Shown here: positions 1 through 11,086 of the stretch, piece by piece
How the letters are laid out: each line of letters starts with the position of its first letter
Numbering within the stretch: the stretch's first letter is position 1
NCBI GenBank assembly: GCA_032718475.1
Contig: JAUCBJ010006308.1
Location: 1-45,008 of the forward strand
Origin: Nemertoderma westbladi
Lineage: Eukaryota; Xenacoelomorpha; Nemertodermatida; Nemertodermatidae
Reading direction: 5' to 3'
DNA length: 45,008 bases
The notes under the pieces: generated by a model
What the model was told of the DNA's origin: nothing
Seen by the model: the letters and a program-made list of their open reading frames with translations, nothing else
Database searches by the model: none
Position numbers and translations under genes: made by a program

Positions 1-149
1 GCTAATAAATTTTAAATAATTGATAGGCCAAACTGGATTGCAGGATTGTGGAAAATGTGGATATACCTTTCACATAATTTAGGCCTATTACTGTATTAGT
101 TTTATAATCAATAATCGATCATGACTACTGTCTGAGTAGTGTTACGGAT

Positions 150-990
150 AACCTGCTCCTTTCCCTGATTTGGTAAAGTGACTGTTTATTGTTTTGGTTA
201 GAAAATCCCGCCTCTGTAACCTGCTCCTTTCCCTCAATTGGTAATGTTATCGTTTATTGTTTTGGTTAGAAAATCCCGCCTCTGTAACCTGCTCCTTTCT
301 CTCAATTGGTACTGTTATCGTTTATTGTTTTGGTTAGAAAATCCCGTCTCTGTAACCTGCTCCTTTCCCTCAATTAGTTAAATGATCGTTTATTGTTTTG
401 GTTAGAAAATCCCGCTTCTGTAACCTGCCCCTTTCCCTCAATTAGTTAAATGATCGTTTATTGTTTTGGTTAGAAAATCCCGCCTCTGTAACCTGCTCCT
501 TTCCCTGAATTGGTAAAGTGACCATTTATTGTTTTGGTTAGAAAGGCCCGCTTTTGTAACCTGCCCCTTTCCCTCAATTAGTTAAATGATCGTTTATTGT
601 TTTGGTTAGAAAATCCCGCATCTGTAACCTGCTCCTTTCCCTCAATTAGTTAAGTGATCGTTTATTGTTTTGGTTAGAAAATTCCGCCTCTGTAACCTGT
701 CCCTTTCCCTCAATTAGTTAAATGATCGTTTATTGTTTTGGTTAGAAAATCCCGCCTCTGTAACCTGCTCCTTTCCCTCAATAAGTTAAGTGATCGTTTA
801 TTGTTTTGGTTAGAAAATCCCGCCTCTGTAACCTGCTCCATTCCCTCAATTAGTTAAGTGATCGTTTATTGTTTTGGTTAGAAAATCCCTTCTCTGTAAC
901 CTGCTCCTTTCCCAGATTTGGTAAAGTGACTGTTTATTGTTTTGGTTAGAAAACTCGGCCTTAACCTGCTCCTTTCCATCAATTGGTAAT
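150..990 (+). repeat. 68-bp minisatellite, about 12 copies
   Basis: A head-to-tail array with a period of 68 bp, measured between the CGTTTATTG starts at 387 and 455. Each unit carries CGTTTATTGTTTTGGTT, a short spacer ending in cccgcctctg, then TAACCTGCTCCTTTCCC and an AT-rich link (caattagttaaatgat or a variant). Twelve copies of TTTATTGTTTTGGTT can be counted. Units differ mainly in the link and the spacer. The same unit occurs singly, on both strands, at many other places in the window. No open reading frame crosses it. Confidence 0.95.
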
Positions 991-1362
991 TATTTTTGGC
1001 TATAAAATGAGTGTTTTGCTACGTCATGTGGTAATCGATTATCGACAACAACCACAAACTATTAAATATAGTCTTTTTACCACAGGCGCATATGGAAATC
1101 TATCTCATAGTCTATAAATCATGGAATCATGGAATGTTTTGGCACAGGCATAGTGAAATCAACTGTCTGACAGTCCAGAAATCAGCAGTCTGACAGTTTG
1201 AAGAAATACATACATAAAAAGTCATTAAAAGGACAATAAAAGTCATTAAAAGGACAACAAAAGTCATTATGCATAATTCGTAAAAAAAAGGAGAAAAAAA
1301 GTCAAATAAAAGGACATAAAAAATCACTGCCTATAATTAATCCACATGTATGTAGATTTCTA

Positions 1363-1602
1363 ATGTACTTCTATGATATATCCATGATTTTCCTACGATT
1401 TGATGGCTACACTGATGCTGATGGTTTCAGAACAGAGATTGGTGTGAAACAAGGTTCCCTTATTGGTCCTACCCTCTTCAACTATTATATACGCCAAATC
1501 CGCACTCATAAATCCAAATTTTGCAATCAGCACTCTGATATAAATAATGACATCCTATCCAAAGCTTGGGACCACTGGGATCTTGCGAACAAAGACACCT
1601 AG
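1363..1602 (+). pseudogene. non-LTR reverse transcriptase relic (motif B region)
   Basis: A 79-codon open stretch contains GVKQGSLIGPTLFNYYI, which matches the conserved block between palm motifs A and C of LINE reverse transcriptases (a G-x-x-QG-S/C-x-L-x-P-x-LF pattern). No catalytic YADD/FADD follows in frame, and no motif A precedes it. Downstream to about 1770 the sequence is partly open in other frames but shows no motif I recognise. I read it as a short decayed fragment of a LINE different from the one at 11.1-13.2 kb. The assignment rests on one motif, so it is tentative. Confidence 0.45.
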
Positions 1603-1912
1603 ATTTTATAATAACAGCCTATAATTTGAAGACTTCTCACGCAGAATCAACATTATAAAAAAATTACATGCTCTTGGAGGATATGATAAGATGAAAACAA
1701 AAACAATTTTTATGCAATTAGTTTCAAGGAATAGAACCGCCATTTACAAATATGGTATCATTGTGTCCAACTTTTAACTCTTTATTTATATCTGTTTTGT
1801 AGTATAGAAATTTTGATTTTTAGTGATGCTATATTTAACTTTTTATCTGAGATCTTAAGAAATAAATGCCAGCTATATTGGCGCCGCGCGTCTCTTGGTG
1901 TGATATTCTAAT

Positions 1913-2136
1913 CTAAATCTCAGTCCGAGTCTCAGACGATCGGATGCCGACGAGGATCTGAGTCACAATCTGCCGGTTCCGGCAATGCCCGAAGACTTCG
2001 GCATCGTCGGTGAATTCATCCAGTGCGATTCGGAACGAATCAAAGGATTCGTTCGGCCCCTGCTGCCATAGTCGTGGAATTTGATGCCATTGATGGTTCC
2101 TGACTTGTCGGTACCAGTGTCGTCGCGTGTAGCCAT
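1913..2136 (-). other. short coding-like stretch of unknown nature
   Basis: This patch is richer in GC than its surroundings. On the minus strand an ATG at 2136 opens a frame beginning MATRDDTGTDKSGTINGIKF and running 57 codons. After a one-base shift near 2050, the other frame (ending DEFTDDAEVFGHCRNRQ and on to a stop at 1913) is also open. It could be the remains of a transposable-element gene, such as a gag-like start, or chance. I recognise no domain. There is no splice or promoter evidence. Confidence 0.2.
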
Positions 2137-2224
2137 GGTGGATGGTGCCGTAGTCCCTAATACACTAGGCTGCTGCCGCTGGGTAGCTAGGACTAGGCAG
2201 GTGTGTGGAGAGAGTCTGTGTTAT

Positions 2225-2335
2225 CGGTAGGTTGGGAGGTTTCCCGTGTTCAGGTTTGCTAACCACTACACCACGGAGGCACTCTGTTGTTGGTTAGACC
2301 GCTGAGCTCCACACTGCAGGCAGGTTCGATCACTG
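2225..2335. repeat. tRNA-like fragments, SINE-head type
   Basis: On the minus strand, 2280 down to about 2225 reads GCCTCCGTGGTGTAGTGGTT and on, like the D-arm half and A box of a tRNA, closest to tRNA-Val; no B box follows it. Immediately beside it, on the plus strand, 2321-2334 reads caggttcgatcac, a B-box-like sequence preceded by ttggttagaccgc. The two halves point in different directions and neither folds into a complete tRNA. This fits decayed tRNA-derived SINE sequence rather than a working tRNA gene. Confidence 0.35.
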
Positions 2336-2696
2336 CGCCATGTATGGATATGTGATATGAGGGGACCGGACGGGATGAGCGGAAATACCGAAATATATCT
2401 GACCGGCGGGTGCTCCTTATAATACCAGAGAGATTCTGCTGTACTGGTGTCATGCAGACAGGTGCATGACACCATGGATACACAGCAGAATGCATTAAGT
2501 AGCCACTGCTACTGTATTTTACAAACTGACACGGAATACTGAAAGTAATAATATCTGTGTTCTGGGGCGAGCCACGTAGTGAGGCAAATGCGTGGTATGA
2601 CTACGCTGCTGGGGCGAGCCACATAGTGTTATTGTGGTAGCTGTGGCATTTTCGTATATTGCTAAAATAAGACTGTAACCAATGTTATTGAGTTAT

Positions 2697-2746
2697 CGTT
2701 TATTGTTTTGGTTCGAAAAGAAAAGCACTGTAACCTGCTCCTTTTC
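2697..2746 (+). repeat. single copy of the dispersed 68-bp module
   Basis: CGTTTATTGTTTTGGTT is followed, after a 13-nt spacer unlike that of the array, by CTGTAACCTGCTCCTTTTC. It is an isolated copy of the unit tandemly arrayed at 150-990. Confidence 0.85.
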
Positions 2747-3169
2747 GTAAATTAAGAAATCTAGGGATAAAATTAGGGAGTATTCTCAGCTAACATTACC
2801 GGCACGCAATGTAGGGTCTACTGTAAGGTTTCATCATGGTTTCGCACGTCGCACCGGAAAACAAATCTCGAATGTTGTACGAGACGCGTTCTACCAATTT
2901 CGTTACCTCTCTAAAACCAAGCGATATCTCTGCAAACCTTAGAAGAAATCTTACTTTTATGACAAGTAAATTAGGTAGCAATCATTCTCTCTATTATATT
3001 CTTCTCAAATTATATATTTTTAGGCGTGGAGGCGACCCAATCTGTAAGAAATATTAAAACCTACCTTATGCCGATAGTATTAATACTGAAATATTAATTT
3101 ATCATGTGAACACCTCAACGAAATTATTTCGCTAATTATTATTAAAAACGTACAAACATCGCACCTAAT
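2747..3169. other. no gene recognised
   Basis: An open stretch of 73 codons on the plus strand (2836-3057) has no recognisable domain. The sequence around 3025-3075 (ggcgaccc ... aatattaaa ... cttatgccgat) resembles 23120-23170, so it is probably part of a dispersed repeat. Confidence 0.4.
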
Positions 3170-4480
3170 TGAAACAAAGTTCACAACTAATTGGATCCAA
3201 TTTCGCAACTAATTGGAAAAGGTTCGCAATAAAAATGGAAAAAAATTCGAATTTTGATTGGAACAAAGTTTGCAATTATTAATTGGAACAAATTCGCAAT
3301 TAATTGAAACAAAGATTGCAACTAATTGAAACAAAGATCGCAACAAATTGGAACAAAGTTTGCAAATAAATGGAACGAAGTTCGCAATTAATTGGCCCAA
3401 AGTTTGCAACTAATTGGAACATAGTTCGCAACTTATTGGAACAAAAGTTCGCAACTAATTGGAACATAGTTCGCAACTAATTGGAACAAATTCGCAACTA
3501 ATTGAAAACAATTTCGCAACTAATTGTAGTTCGCAATTAATTGGAACATAGTTCGCAACTTATTGGAACAAAGTTCGCAACTAATTGGAACAAATTCGCA
3601 ACTAATTGGAACATAGTTCGCAACTAATTGGAACAAATTCGCAACTAATTGAAAAAAATTTCGCAACTAATTGTAGTTCGCAATTAATTGGAACATAGTT
3701 CGCAACTTATTGGAACAAAGTTCGCAACTAATTGGAACAAATTCGCAACTTATTGGAACAAAGTTCGCAACTAATTGGAACAAATTCGCAACTAATTGAA
3801 AAAAATTTCGCAACTAATTGTAGTTCGCAATTAATTGGAACATAGTTCGCAACTAATTGGAACAAAGTTCGCAACTAATTGGAACAAATTCGCAACTAAT
3901 TGGAACATAGTTCGCAACTTTTTGGAACAAAGTTCGCAACTAATTGGAACAAATTCGCAACTAATTGGAACATAGTTCGCAACTAATTGGAACAAATTCG
4001 CAATTAATTGAAAACAATGTCGCAACTAATTGTAGTTCGCAATTAATTGGACCAAAGTTCGCAAATAATTGGAAGAAAGTCGCAACTAATTGGAACATAG
4101 TTCGCAACTAATTGGAACAAATTCGCAACTAATTGGAACAAATTCGCTACTAATTGGAACATAGTTCGCAACTTATTGGAACAAAGTTCGCAACTAATTG
4201 GAACAAATTCGCAACTTATTGGAACAAAGTTCGCAACTAATTGGAACATAGTTCGCAATTAATTGGAACATAGTTCGCAATTAATTGGAACATAGTTCGC
4301 AATTAATTGGAACATAGTTCGCAACTAATTGGAACAAAGTTCGCAACTAATTGGAACATAATTCGCAAATAATTGGAAGAAAGTCGCAATTATTAATTGG
4401 AACAAAGTTCGCAACTAATTGGAACATAGTTCGCAACTTATTGGAACAAAGTTCGCAACTAATTGGAACAAAGTTCGTAA
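3170..4480 (+). repeat. 21/22-bp minisatellite with 147-bp higher-order repeat
   Basis: Roughly 60 copies of a unit of the form ttcgcaactaattggaacaa, alternating between 21-bp (aaattcgc) and 22-bp (aaagttcgc or atagttcgc) versions. A marker variant, aattgtagttcgcaatt, recurs at 3524, 3671 and 3818 (spacing 147 bp, seven units) and again at 4030, so there is higher-order organisation. Open frames through the array, such as the FQLVANFVPISCE type on the minus strand, are by-products of repeat length and not genes. Confidence 0.97.
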
Positions 4481-5400
4481 TAAAATTATTTATTGTTAAT
4501 GGTTTATTCTTTATTCTCATTTGTTGCGAACTTTGCCGCAATATAACTTTATTGCAACTAAATATTCAAAACATGCGTTGGAATAAAGTTCACCTTTATT
4601 GGAACAATAAGCAATTTCAAACTGTATATGGCCAATTCCATGGTGTCGGACGTAACGTACATTCTCAATTTTTGAATATTTTTCTTTAAATTTACGAAAA
4701 TACTTGAATTTTTGACACCAGATTGCGTTGAATAAATGAGACAATTTATTAATTAATTCAGAATAGCGCAAATATTCTGCATTGGGAAACGTTATTCTTC
4801 TTAAACAGTTGACTTTTAAAAGGTGTCGGACGTTACAAAAATAGGACACTTTTTATTGTACATATTTTATTTTTGATTGCAATTAATGCCGAAGACTGGT
4901 CTGTTATTATTATTATATTGTTGGGCTCAAATTGTAGCTCAACTATTATATTTTTCGAAAAGGTTTTCGCAATTGCACTGCAGATCTTTTGAAGCCGACA
5001 TTTGCAATTCAAAGTTGTGCGGAATTGTGTCGGACGTTTCGTTTTGGACGTTACATAAAAATGAGCAATATTTAGCCACCTCAGTCACCTTTATTTTTCG
5101 TCTTTGGAATGAGATATAGATATCAATAGAACCGCTTTCATCAGCAGATTCCGAATCTGAAAACCATTTTAAATTTCACCAACAATTGCCAAATATATTA
5201 TCAAAATAATAAGGTGTGAATTTTGAGTCGTAAATCGCAATTTTTGAAACCTATTTTTATATATTTATTTATTTTATTATTGAAAATCATATGGACAAAG
5301 AGATTTGATGTTTTAGGGCCAAGTATTTAGTAGTAGGCCTACATGCATATAAACAATACAGTTCTGGAATATTCCTTTACACTATACACTGCAATTTAGA
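4481..5400. other. no gene recognised
   Basis: AT-rich sequence with several short open frames on both strands and no recognisable domain. The phrase gtgtcggacgt(t/a)ac recurs at about 4650, 4820 and 5030. The 17-mer agattccgaatctgaaa near 5146 is repeated inverted near 6722. Confidence 0.4.
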
Positions 5401-5408
5401 CATTCACA

Positions 5409-5440
5409 CGGTCACAAAGACCTAGCGCTCTTTGTGACCT
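5409..5440. repeat. short perfect hairpin
   Basis: Two 10-bp arms, ggtcacaaag and ctttgtgacc, flank a 10-nt centre containing agcgct. It lies just upstream of a dispersed module copy. No promoter or U-tract context suggests a specific function. Confidence 0.6.
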
Positions 5441-5500
5441 GTACAAAACAAGGAGGTAAGTATCGATAGGTCCCAAAGAGCGTTAGGTCCCATTGCCATT

Positions 5501-5565
5501 AAAAGGAGCAGGTTAGTAAAGGAGCAGGTTACAGAGGCGTGTTGGGGGAACCAAAACAATAAACG
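5501..5565 (-). repeat. dispersed module copy, subtype with doubled 3' part
   Basis: On the minus strand it reads CGTTTATTGTTTTGGTTCC, a spacer with aacacgcctctg, TAACCTGCTCCTTT, then ACTAACCTGCTCCTTT again. The copy at 23797-23860 shares both the ggttccccc junction and the doubled AACCTGCTCCTTT, so the two form a subfamily. Confidence 0.85.
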
Positions 5566-5744
5566 AAAAACAAAAAACACGTGTTTTGTACAGGTCTTTA
5601 TTCTATGGGTCTTTGGTCTTTGTTTTGTAGTCACCAGTACGTGTATCCCAATAATACTGAGATTATGATAACACAAGCCTTGTGGCTTTTGTACGGTGGC
5701 TGAATGTGGCCACTTTAAGATAATAAAATCGTTTCACTTTAAAA

Positions 5745-6813
5745 GGGGGCGGTACACCACCTAAGCGCATTTTTTACAAAAATCATTGTCGTGTGCTTCA
5801 ACATTGTCAAGTATTTTCGAAAATTGACACAATTAGAGTTGGGTTGTAGATACAACTTTTGGCAAAAAAAATTTTTCGAATTAACTATTTATAATAATTT
5901 AATAATAGTTAATATTAATAAATATTGACTATATTACAAAACCTATCTACATATTTATTTATAATTATTTTCGCTCGAAATTTGGTGTGCATATTCTCCA
6001 AGTCATGATAAACAGAAATTGTGGTCAAATTTGTAAAATTTTGTTTTGATCTTTTTTTATAGCCAATCAAAAATAACTTTTCATTTTGAACGAAAAAATC
6101 ACGAAATTTCGACATTTAACATTGAATAAAAAACGAACGAAGCTAAAAAAAAAAAATTTGACCACAATTTCTAAAGAGTGCGTCGGTCTGGAGATACTTT
6201 CCAAATTTCAACTCAATTCATTGAAAATTGGCGGACTAGATACATTTTTGAGGTCAAAAAATGACATTCTGAGAAAAATGAGGTTAAAGTTTTTAAAAGT
6301 AATATACAGTAGATATTTAATATCATACAGTTGCTTGTCCATGGTGGCGTACAGGATTGTCTGTGGATTCTGTATTTTTATACAGACTGTGGCAGAAGAC
6401 TAGACAACATGTCAACAACATGTACATGTACAACATGGACAATATGTACTGTAACTGATAGTACCTACACAGAAATGTACCGGTACCCGTGGTACCGGTA
6501 CAGCCTTTCCTGTATATGCCACATTAGATACTTTCAGTTTGTACAATGTGCCTAACTACCGGTACCCTAAAGAAGCAAGCGCGATTAGGCTTACCTTATA
6601 GTTTTGCTAAACTGGGACAACAGTCAAGTGCCTAATAAACAGTTTTCTCCATATTGGTAAGCTGACATGGTCTCAGTTAAAGACGTATAACTCGAGATCC
6701 AATCGAGATATGACAAAACCGATTTCAGATTCGGAATCTACATAAAATTTCACACAATATTCGGCAAAAAAATTTTTTTTCAATTTTTTGACACCAGGTG
6801 GTGTACCGCCCCC
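5745..6813. mobile_element. MITE-like element with 18-bp terminal inverted repeats
   Basis: GGGGGCGGTACACCACCT at 5745-5762 is exactly inverted at 6796-6813. A second perfect 19-bp inverted pair lies inside, agaaattgtggtcaaattt at 6014-6032 against 6154-6172, so the middle can fold on itself. No coding frame with a recognisable domain is present; the 105-codon frame at 6086-6403 looks spurious. Flanks show no clear target duplication. It starts directly after the left arm of the larger element, so it may be part of that element or an insertion at its edge. Confidence 0.6.
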
Positions 6814-6916
6814 CGCCCGCCGTGATGTACAAGCTCACCCGCGGTGAACCTGGCTCACCCTGATTCATCCGCTTTGAGCCAGGCTAAATTGAGTTTTCTA
6901 CAATGTTCCTAACTCT

Positions 6917-6966
6917 CGTTTATTGTTTTGGTTCCTTTCAACCCGCCTCTGTAACCTGTTTCTTTA
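6917..6966 (+). repeat. dispersed module copy
   Basis: CGTTTATTGTTTTGGTTCC, a spacer with aacccgcctctg, then TAACCTGTTTCTTTACG. It sits between two gtgagccaggctcag-like phrases, inside the 5.7-8.7 kb nest. Confidence 0.8.
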
Positions 6967-7243
6967 CGACGGTGAGCCAGGCTCAGCTCTCGGGGCAAAT
7001 ACCACACCCTGGTTTGCCATTCCACAGAGTGGGTGTCGCAGTGGAGTCAGATATGAGGCCCATCACCATCACCCATACCTACTCTGCTGGGCCATGCCCT
7101 GTGCCCCTGCTGCCAGGTGCAGGTCGCAGTGAAGTGCACTCAGAGTAGACATGATCTATCACTCTACTCCTGACCAGCTATTCGTAGATCACCATCTGCC
7201 TGGCCAGGCCATATACCACTGGGCCAAGTATATGGGCCCTTAA

Positions 7244-8475
7244 CCCTATTTGGCCCGGGGGGGGGGGGGGGGGGTCATTTTAGAAATTTTTTTGTAAATC
7301 ATCTGTCAGTTTTTTTCAGTCAGGTTTGTTGGGAAAACCGAAATTTCGTGACTTTTCCTAGAATTTAATGGGCTATCCAACAGCGAAAACGCGATTTACA
7401 TGGCTATATTAGTTTTCGTGCTATGGTCCCTTTCTGGCACCCATCTCCAGTATTTCTCGTGCTAAAATTTTCAAAAATTTTTATGGCTCACTAAAATAAA
7501 TTTATTTGCAGTATATAGCGGTTTTTTTTGGATGCTGATCACGATTATAGAACTCAAATATAATATTCGAGAAAATTTTTGGTAATTTTGAATGTGCCCC
7601 CTGGGGCACGAAAAAAACAAGTAGTGCAAATATGATAATGAAAAATCACCACAAAATCAACTCAATTTTATCACCATATAGGTTTTTTAGGATGCTGATC
7701 ACGAATATGACACTGAAATATATCGTACATTGTTGATTAGGGCATTTTTGGATGTGTCAATGTGCGGCACGAAAAATACAAGTAGCACACAATTTGATAA
7801 TCAAAAATCATCACCAAATCAACCTGATTGTTAGATATTATGGGTTTTCTGGGACGCTGATCACGAATATGACACTCAAAAATATCGTATTATCCAACCA
7901 AAATTCGATTTTTGCCGTTTGAAATTTTATGCTACTTGCATTTTTCGTCCCACCAGACAAGCACCCAAAATGATAGTTGCGTTACCACATATGATTTTAA
8001 CGAGTTGTATCGTGATTAGCGACCTTGAAAACCAGTATAGCTTCAGAATTAACAAACCAAAGGAAAAATTTAACAGTTTATAATTTTGTGCTACTTGCAC
8101 TTTTCGTTCTGGGGCACCAGAATGGCACCAAAATTGGGTTTGCATTGCCGGAATATTTATAGCTAGTGTCATCGTGATCAGCGATCTCGAAAACCCGTAT
8201 GCGTTCAGAATTATCAAACCAAACACAACATTTTCTAGTTTGACATTTTTTTACTTGTATTTTTCATCCTGGGGTCCAAAATAGCACCAAAAATTATGGT
8301 TGCATTGTCAGAAAATATTTTTAACAAGTTTTATCGTGATCAGCGACCTCGAAAAACCTTATACCATCAAAATTTTAATTTTTGACCCAAGATCTAAAAA
8401 ACTAATTACCCCCCCCCCCCCCCCCCCCCCCCCCTCGGGCCAATTACGTTGCAAAATAGCCCGGGCCAGATAGGG
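7244..8475. mobile_element. piggyBac-like foldback MITE with TTAA target duplication
   Basis: TTAA occurs at 7240-7243 and 8476-8479. Directly inside are CCCTATTTGGCCCGGG and its near-perfect inverse CCCGGGCCAGATAGGG. TTAA duplication with termini beginning CCC is the hallmark of piggyBac-type elements. The interior is a large imperfect palindrome: about three copies of a 150-170-bp subunit containing gctgatcacga lie on the left (near 7530, 7690, 7855) and about three inverted copies on the right (near 8010, 8170, 8340). The arms also begin with an 18-G run (7257-7274) and end with a 26-C run (8409-8434). No transposase frame is present. Confidence 0.85.
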
Positions 8476-8769
8476 TTAATCAAGAACCAAGGGCGTCCCT
8501 ATCCCAGAACGAAGGGGGTTCTAGTTACAAGACCAGATTTGCCCATAGTAAGAGGGTCTATGCAGCCACAGATGGCACCTCCTTTATGCTGCACGGAGGT
8601 GGCAAGTTTTCTTGATAAATGACCTAGAATACCTGACCTGACCAAAAAGATGAGAAACCAGGCGATGACCCAGGCTCACTGTACCTTTAAACTGTTAAAG
8701 TGAAACTATTTTTTTATATTAAAGTGGCCATATTCAGCCACACCGTACTTTTTGCCTTGCAATTGCAAA

Positions 8770-9480
8770 GATAAGTGGTTGACAGATTATTTCTACCACT
8801 GCGAGATGTAGGCCTAAGCATTATTGTTATGTGGATAATATAAAACGGTATGATGTAACTTTGTCGTCCAACGTTGGTATATTCTATTGGTTGTAATTTT
8901 AGCCAATGGAGATCGGTTTATGATATATAGTATTGCCATCCCGCCATCCTGCCAGCCTTAGTTGGCTGCTTGTAATATTGTAGTGGAAATTTCCTATGGG
9001 GATGACTCATAGATGTAAGTTGCTACTGAGGTACCGGTAGTGACGCTGTCTAATTGCTCATTTGGTTCGTAAGGTACAGACGTATGCTGCTGCTGCCCTT
9101 GCTTCTGTGTACCGGTACTGCTAATTAACGGAGTTTTATAATTCTGATATACCAGTAACGTTTGGTAAAGGTTCACTTCAAGGTTTCCAGGTACCGGGAT
9201 TGTGGTTGTTTCATTGCCTGTTTGCTACGAGTGTACCGCTGTACCCTACGACCAAAGGCAGTTTGGAGTTGCTTGTCTGCTTACTGCAGCTTCAACCTAC
9301 AGATATATACAGATTGCAGACTGACTGTCGCTGTTCTACACATTTTGCTGATACAGTTTTTAGGTAAGTTCAACCTGTCACCTAAATCATTACCGGTATC
9401 TGATTATACAGTCTGACAGTTATAGGCCCTATACCAGTGTACTGTTATAGACTGATAGAAATTAATTAAATTAATTTTGC
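8770..9480. other. no gene recognised
   Basis: Mixed sequence with several TACCGGTA-type words and short open frames that match nothing I know. Confidence 0.4.
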
Positions 9481-9487
9481 TCAACAT

Positions 9488-9612
9488 GTGTGGCGCGGAT
9501 TAAGGATCCTGGCGCGTAGTGACAGGAGCGTGTGGCGCGGATTAAGGATCCTGGCGCGTAGTGACAGGGGTGTGTGGCGCGCATTGAGGATCCTGGCGGT
9601 CCTGGCGCGAAT
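9488..9612 (+). repeat. 42-bp tandem repeat, about 2.6 copies
   Basis: Units starting gtgtggcgcgg at 9488, 9530 and 9572 each contain attaaggatcctggcgcg. A related phrase, gtgtggcgcgctttttgtca, stands at 10265 and, as gtgttgcgcgctttttgtca, near 16360. Confidence 0.85.
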
Positions 9613-10301
9613 ATCTGAATATGGATGTAGGGTTAGGTTAGGACAGTAGGAGGTTACGTAGCAGTGCACTAGCAACACATCCCACTCTACAGCTCTATTT
9701 GAAATTATTCTAGGACCTATAGGTTTAAAAAGATTGAAAAATGTCCGCTTGCTTCGCTCGCGTTTATAGTCAGTTAGTGTAGGGCTCCTCTTAGCACTGT
9801 CTGGCTGTGGACAAATGGAAACAGACAGATTGAGCATGACCATTAAAAACATGACTTGTTTCAAAAGTTTTTCAATTGTCAGATTCTTCAAACCAATAAA
9901 ACCATGACAGCCTGCATGATTCAGCAGAATTTTCGTGCTCGCTACGCTCGCATCTTGTGTCTTGATCACATCTGCATTTAAAAACAGTCCGTTGACGTTG
10001 ACCTACTAGCTACTACTGCAACTACAGCACTATCTGACTATTACTGTCAGACTGTATTTATGTTTAACATAATTGGAAAATTTCCTTGCTCGCTACGCTC
10101 GCATTTTAATGTTAAAATACTGTAGGGCTACAGCATTATAAATTATATTATTGATAAATTATTAAAATTAAGCAATTACTGCAAAATTTCATAGTCAATT
10201 GTTGGCTTGGCGGGGGCGCGCATTAGATGTCATGGCTGGCGCGATTTTCGTTTAACCAGATCGCGTGTGGCGCGCTTTTTGTCAGTATTCCATATAGATG
10301 A
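9613..10301. other. no gene recognised
   Basis: The minus-strand frame of 162 codons that spans 9481-9969 is partly built from the 42-bp repeat and has no recognisable domain. The phrase gctcgctacgctcgca occurs twice, near 9937 and 10088. Confidence 0.4.
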
Positions 10302-10444
10302 GGGAAAGGAGCAGGTTACTGGTTAGGTTACGGGCTTTTCTAACCAATACAATAAACGGCCACTTTACCAATTGAGGGCTGGAGGGAAAGGAGCAGGTTA
10401 CTGGTTAAAGAGGCGGGCTTTTCTAGAACCAAAACAATAAAAGA
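10302..10444 (-). repeat. two tandem dispersed module copies
   Basis: On the minus strand, two units at 10383-10444 and 10302-10358 each carry the TTATTGT(T/A)TTGGTT block, a spacer with agcccg, and AGTAACCTGCTCCTTTCCCT. They resemble the 68-bp array more than the single copies do, including the aattggtaaagtg link. Confidence 0.85.
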
Positions 10445-10604
10445 TCACTTTACCAAGGTGGGTCTACCGAAACCGATTTTAGCCGATAGGCTTATTAAAC
10501 ATAATGCAGTAATGTGTATGCCTATATAATTACCCTATTTATTTAATCCAGTAATCTGTTAATTCCTGCAGGTAACATTTGAGGCACAGTGGTTAAGAAA
10601 TTTT

Positions 10605-10742
10605 TTTATTGATTCCCCTATGCCCGTGCGTGGCGAACCACTTGTACTTTTTTCAAACTTTGATGATTCCCCTATGCCCGTGGCGAACCACTTATACTAC
10701 TGTACTATTTTCAAAAGTTTATTGATTCAGCTATGTCCAGAT
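10605..10742 (+). repeat. imperfect tandem repeat, 53-59-bp spacing
   Basis: The phrase gattcccctatgcccgtg recurs at 10611 and 10664, with a degraded copy at 10723. Each of the first two is followed by tggcgaaccactt. No function is apparent. Confidence 0.7.
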
Positions 10743-11086
10743 GTTCATGGTAATAGTACCGGAAGTAATAATAACAATACTTGATTAGCATACATCTGTA
10801 CATTGCACTGTAATATTGCATATAATTACCTAATTAACTAAAACTGCTAATTAATTATTAATAAATGCCACAAACTGCAAATTGATTTATTATTGTACAA
10901 AATGCCACAATTCCTAAAAATATGCACTGTAATACACTAAATACAGTAATATAATAATTGCTTAATAATAACTTGACTTAAAAAAAACGTACTAAAAAAT
11001 GATCGATTAATTTTATAAATTACATAACTAACTAAAAAACTATTATTAAAAATGTATTAATTATTAATTACATGAATAATACTTAG

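Larger units (their letters stand above)
5693..8747. mobile_element. DNA element with about 50-bp terminal inverted repeats, carrying nested insertions
   Basis: The left end (5693-5742) reads tacggtggctgaatgtggcc and on to gtttcacttt; the right end (8695-8747) is its imperfect inverse, with attcagccacaccgta at the outer tip. The arms match at about 85-90% by eye. Short T-rich flanks (ggcttttg and ctttttgc) could hint at a target duplication but do not align cleanly. No transposase frame is visible, so it is non-autonomous. Two further inverted-repeat elements and a module copy lie inside, making a nest. The superfamily is unassigned. Confidence 0.65.

Noticed and set aside
150-990. CRISPR-like array of regularly spaced repeats
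   Set aside because: The links between the conserved blocks are themselves near-identical, the period is that of a minisatellite, there are no cas genes and the context is eukaryotic.
3209-4541. Minus-strand frames rich in FQLVANFVPISCE
   Set aside because: They are products of the 21/22-bp minisatellite.
4490-5119. Overlapping frames of 80-112 codons on both strands
   Set aside because: No domain, low-complexity AT-rich composition, and partly within the end of the minisatellite.
9481-9969. 162-codon minus-strand frame
   Set aside because: Its end is translated 42-bp repeat and the rest has no recognisable domain; composition is like the non-coding surroundings.
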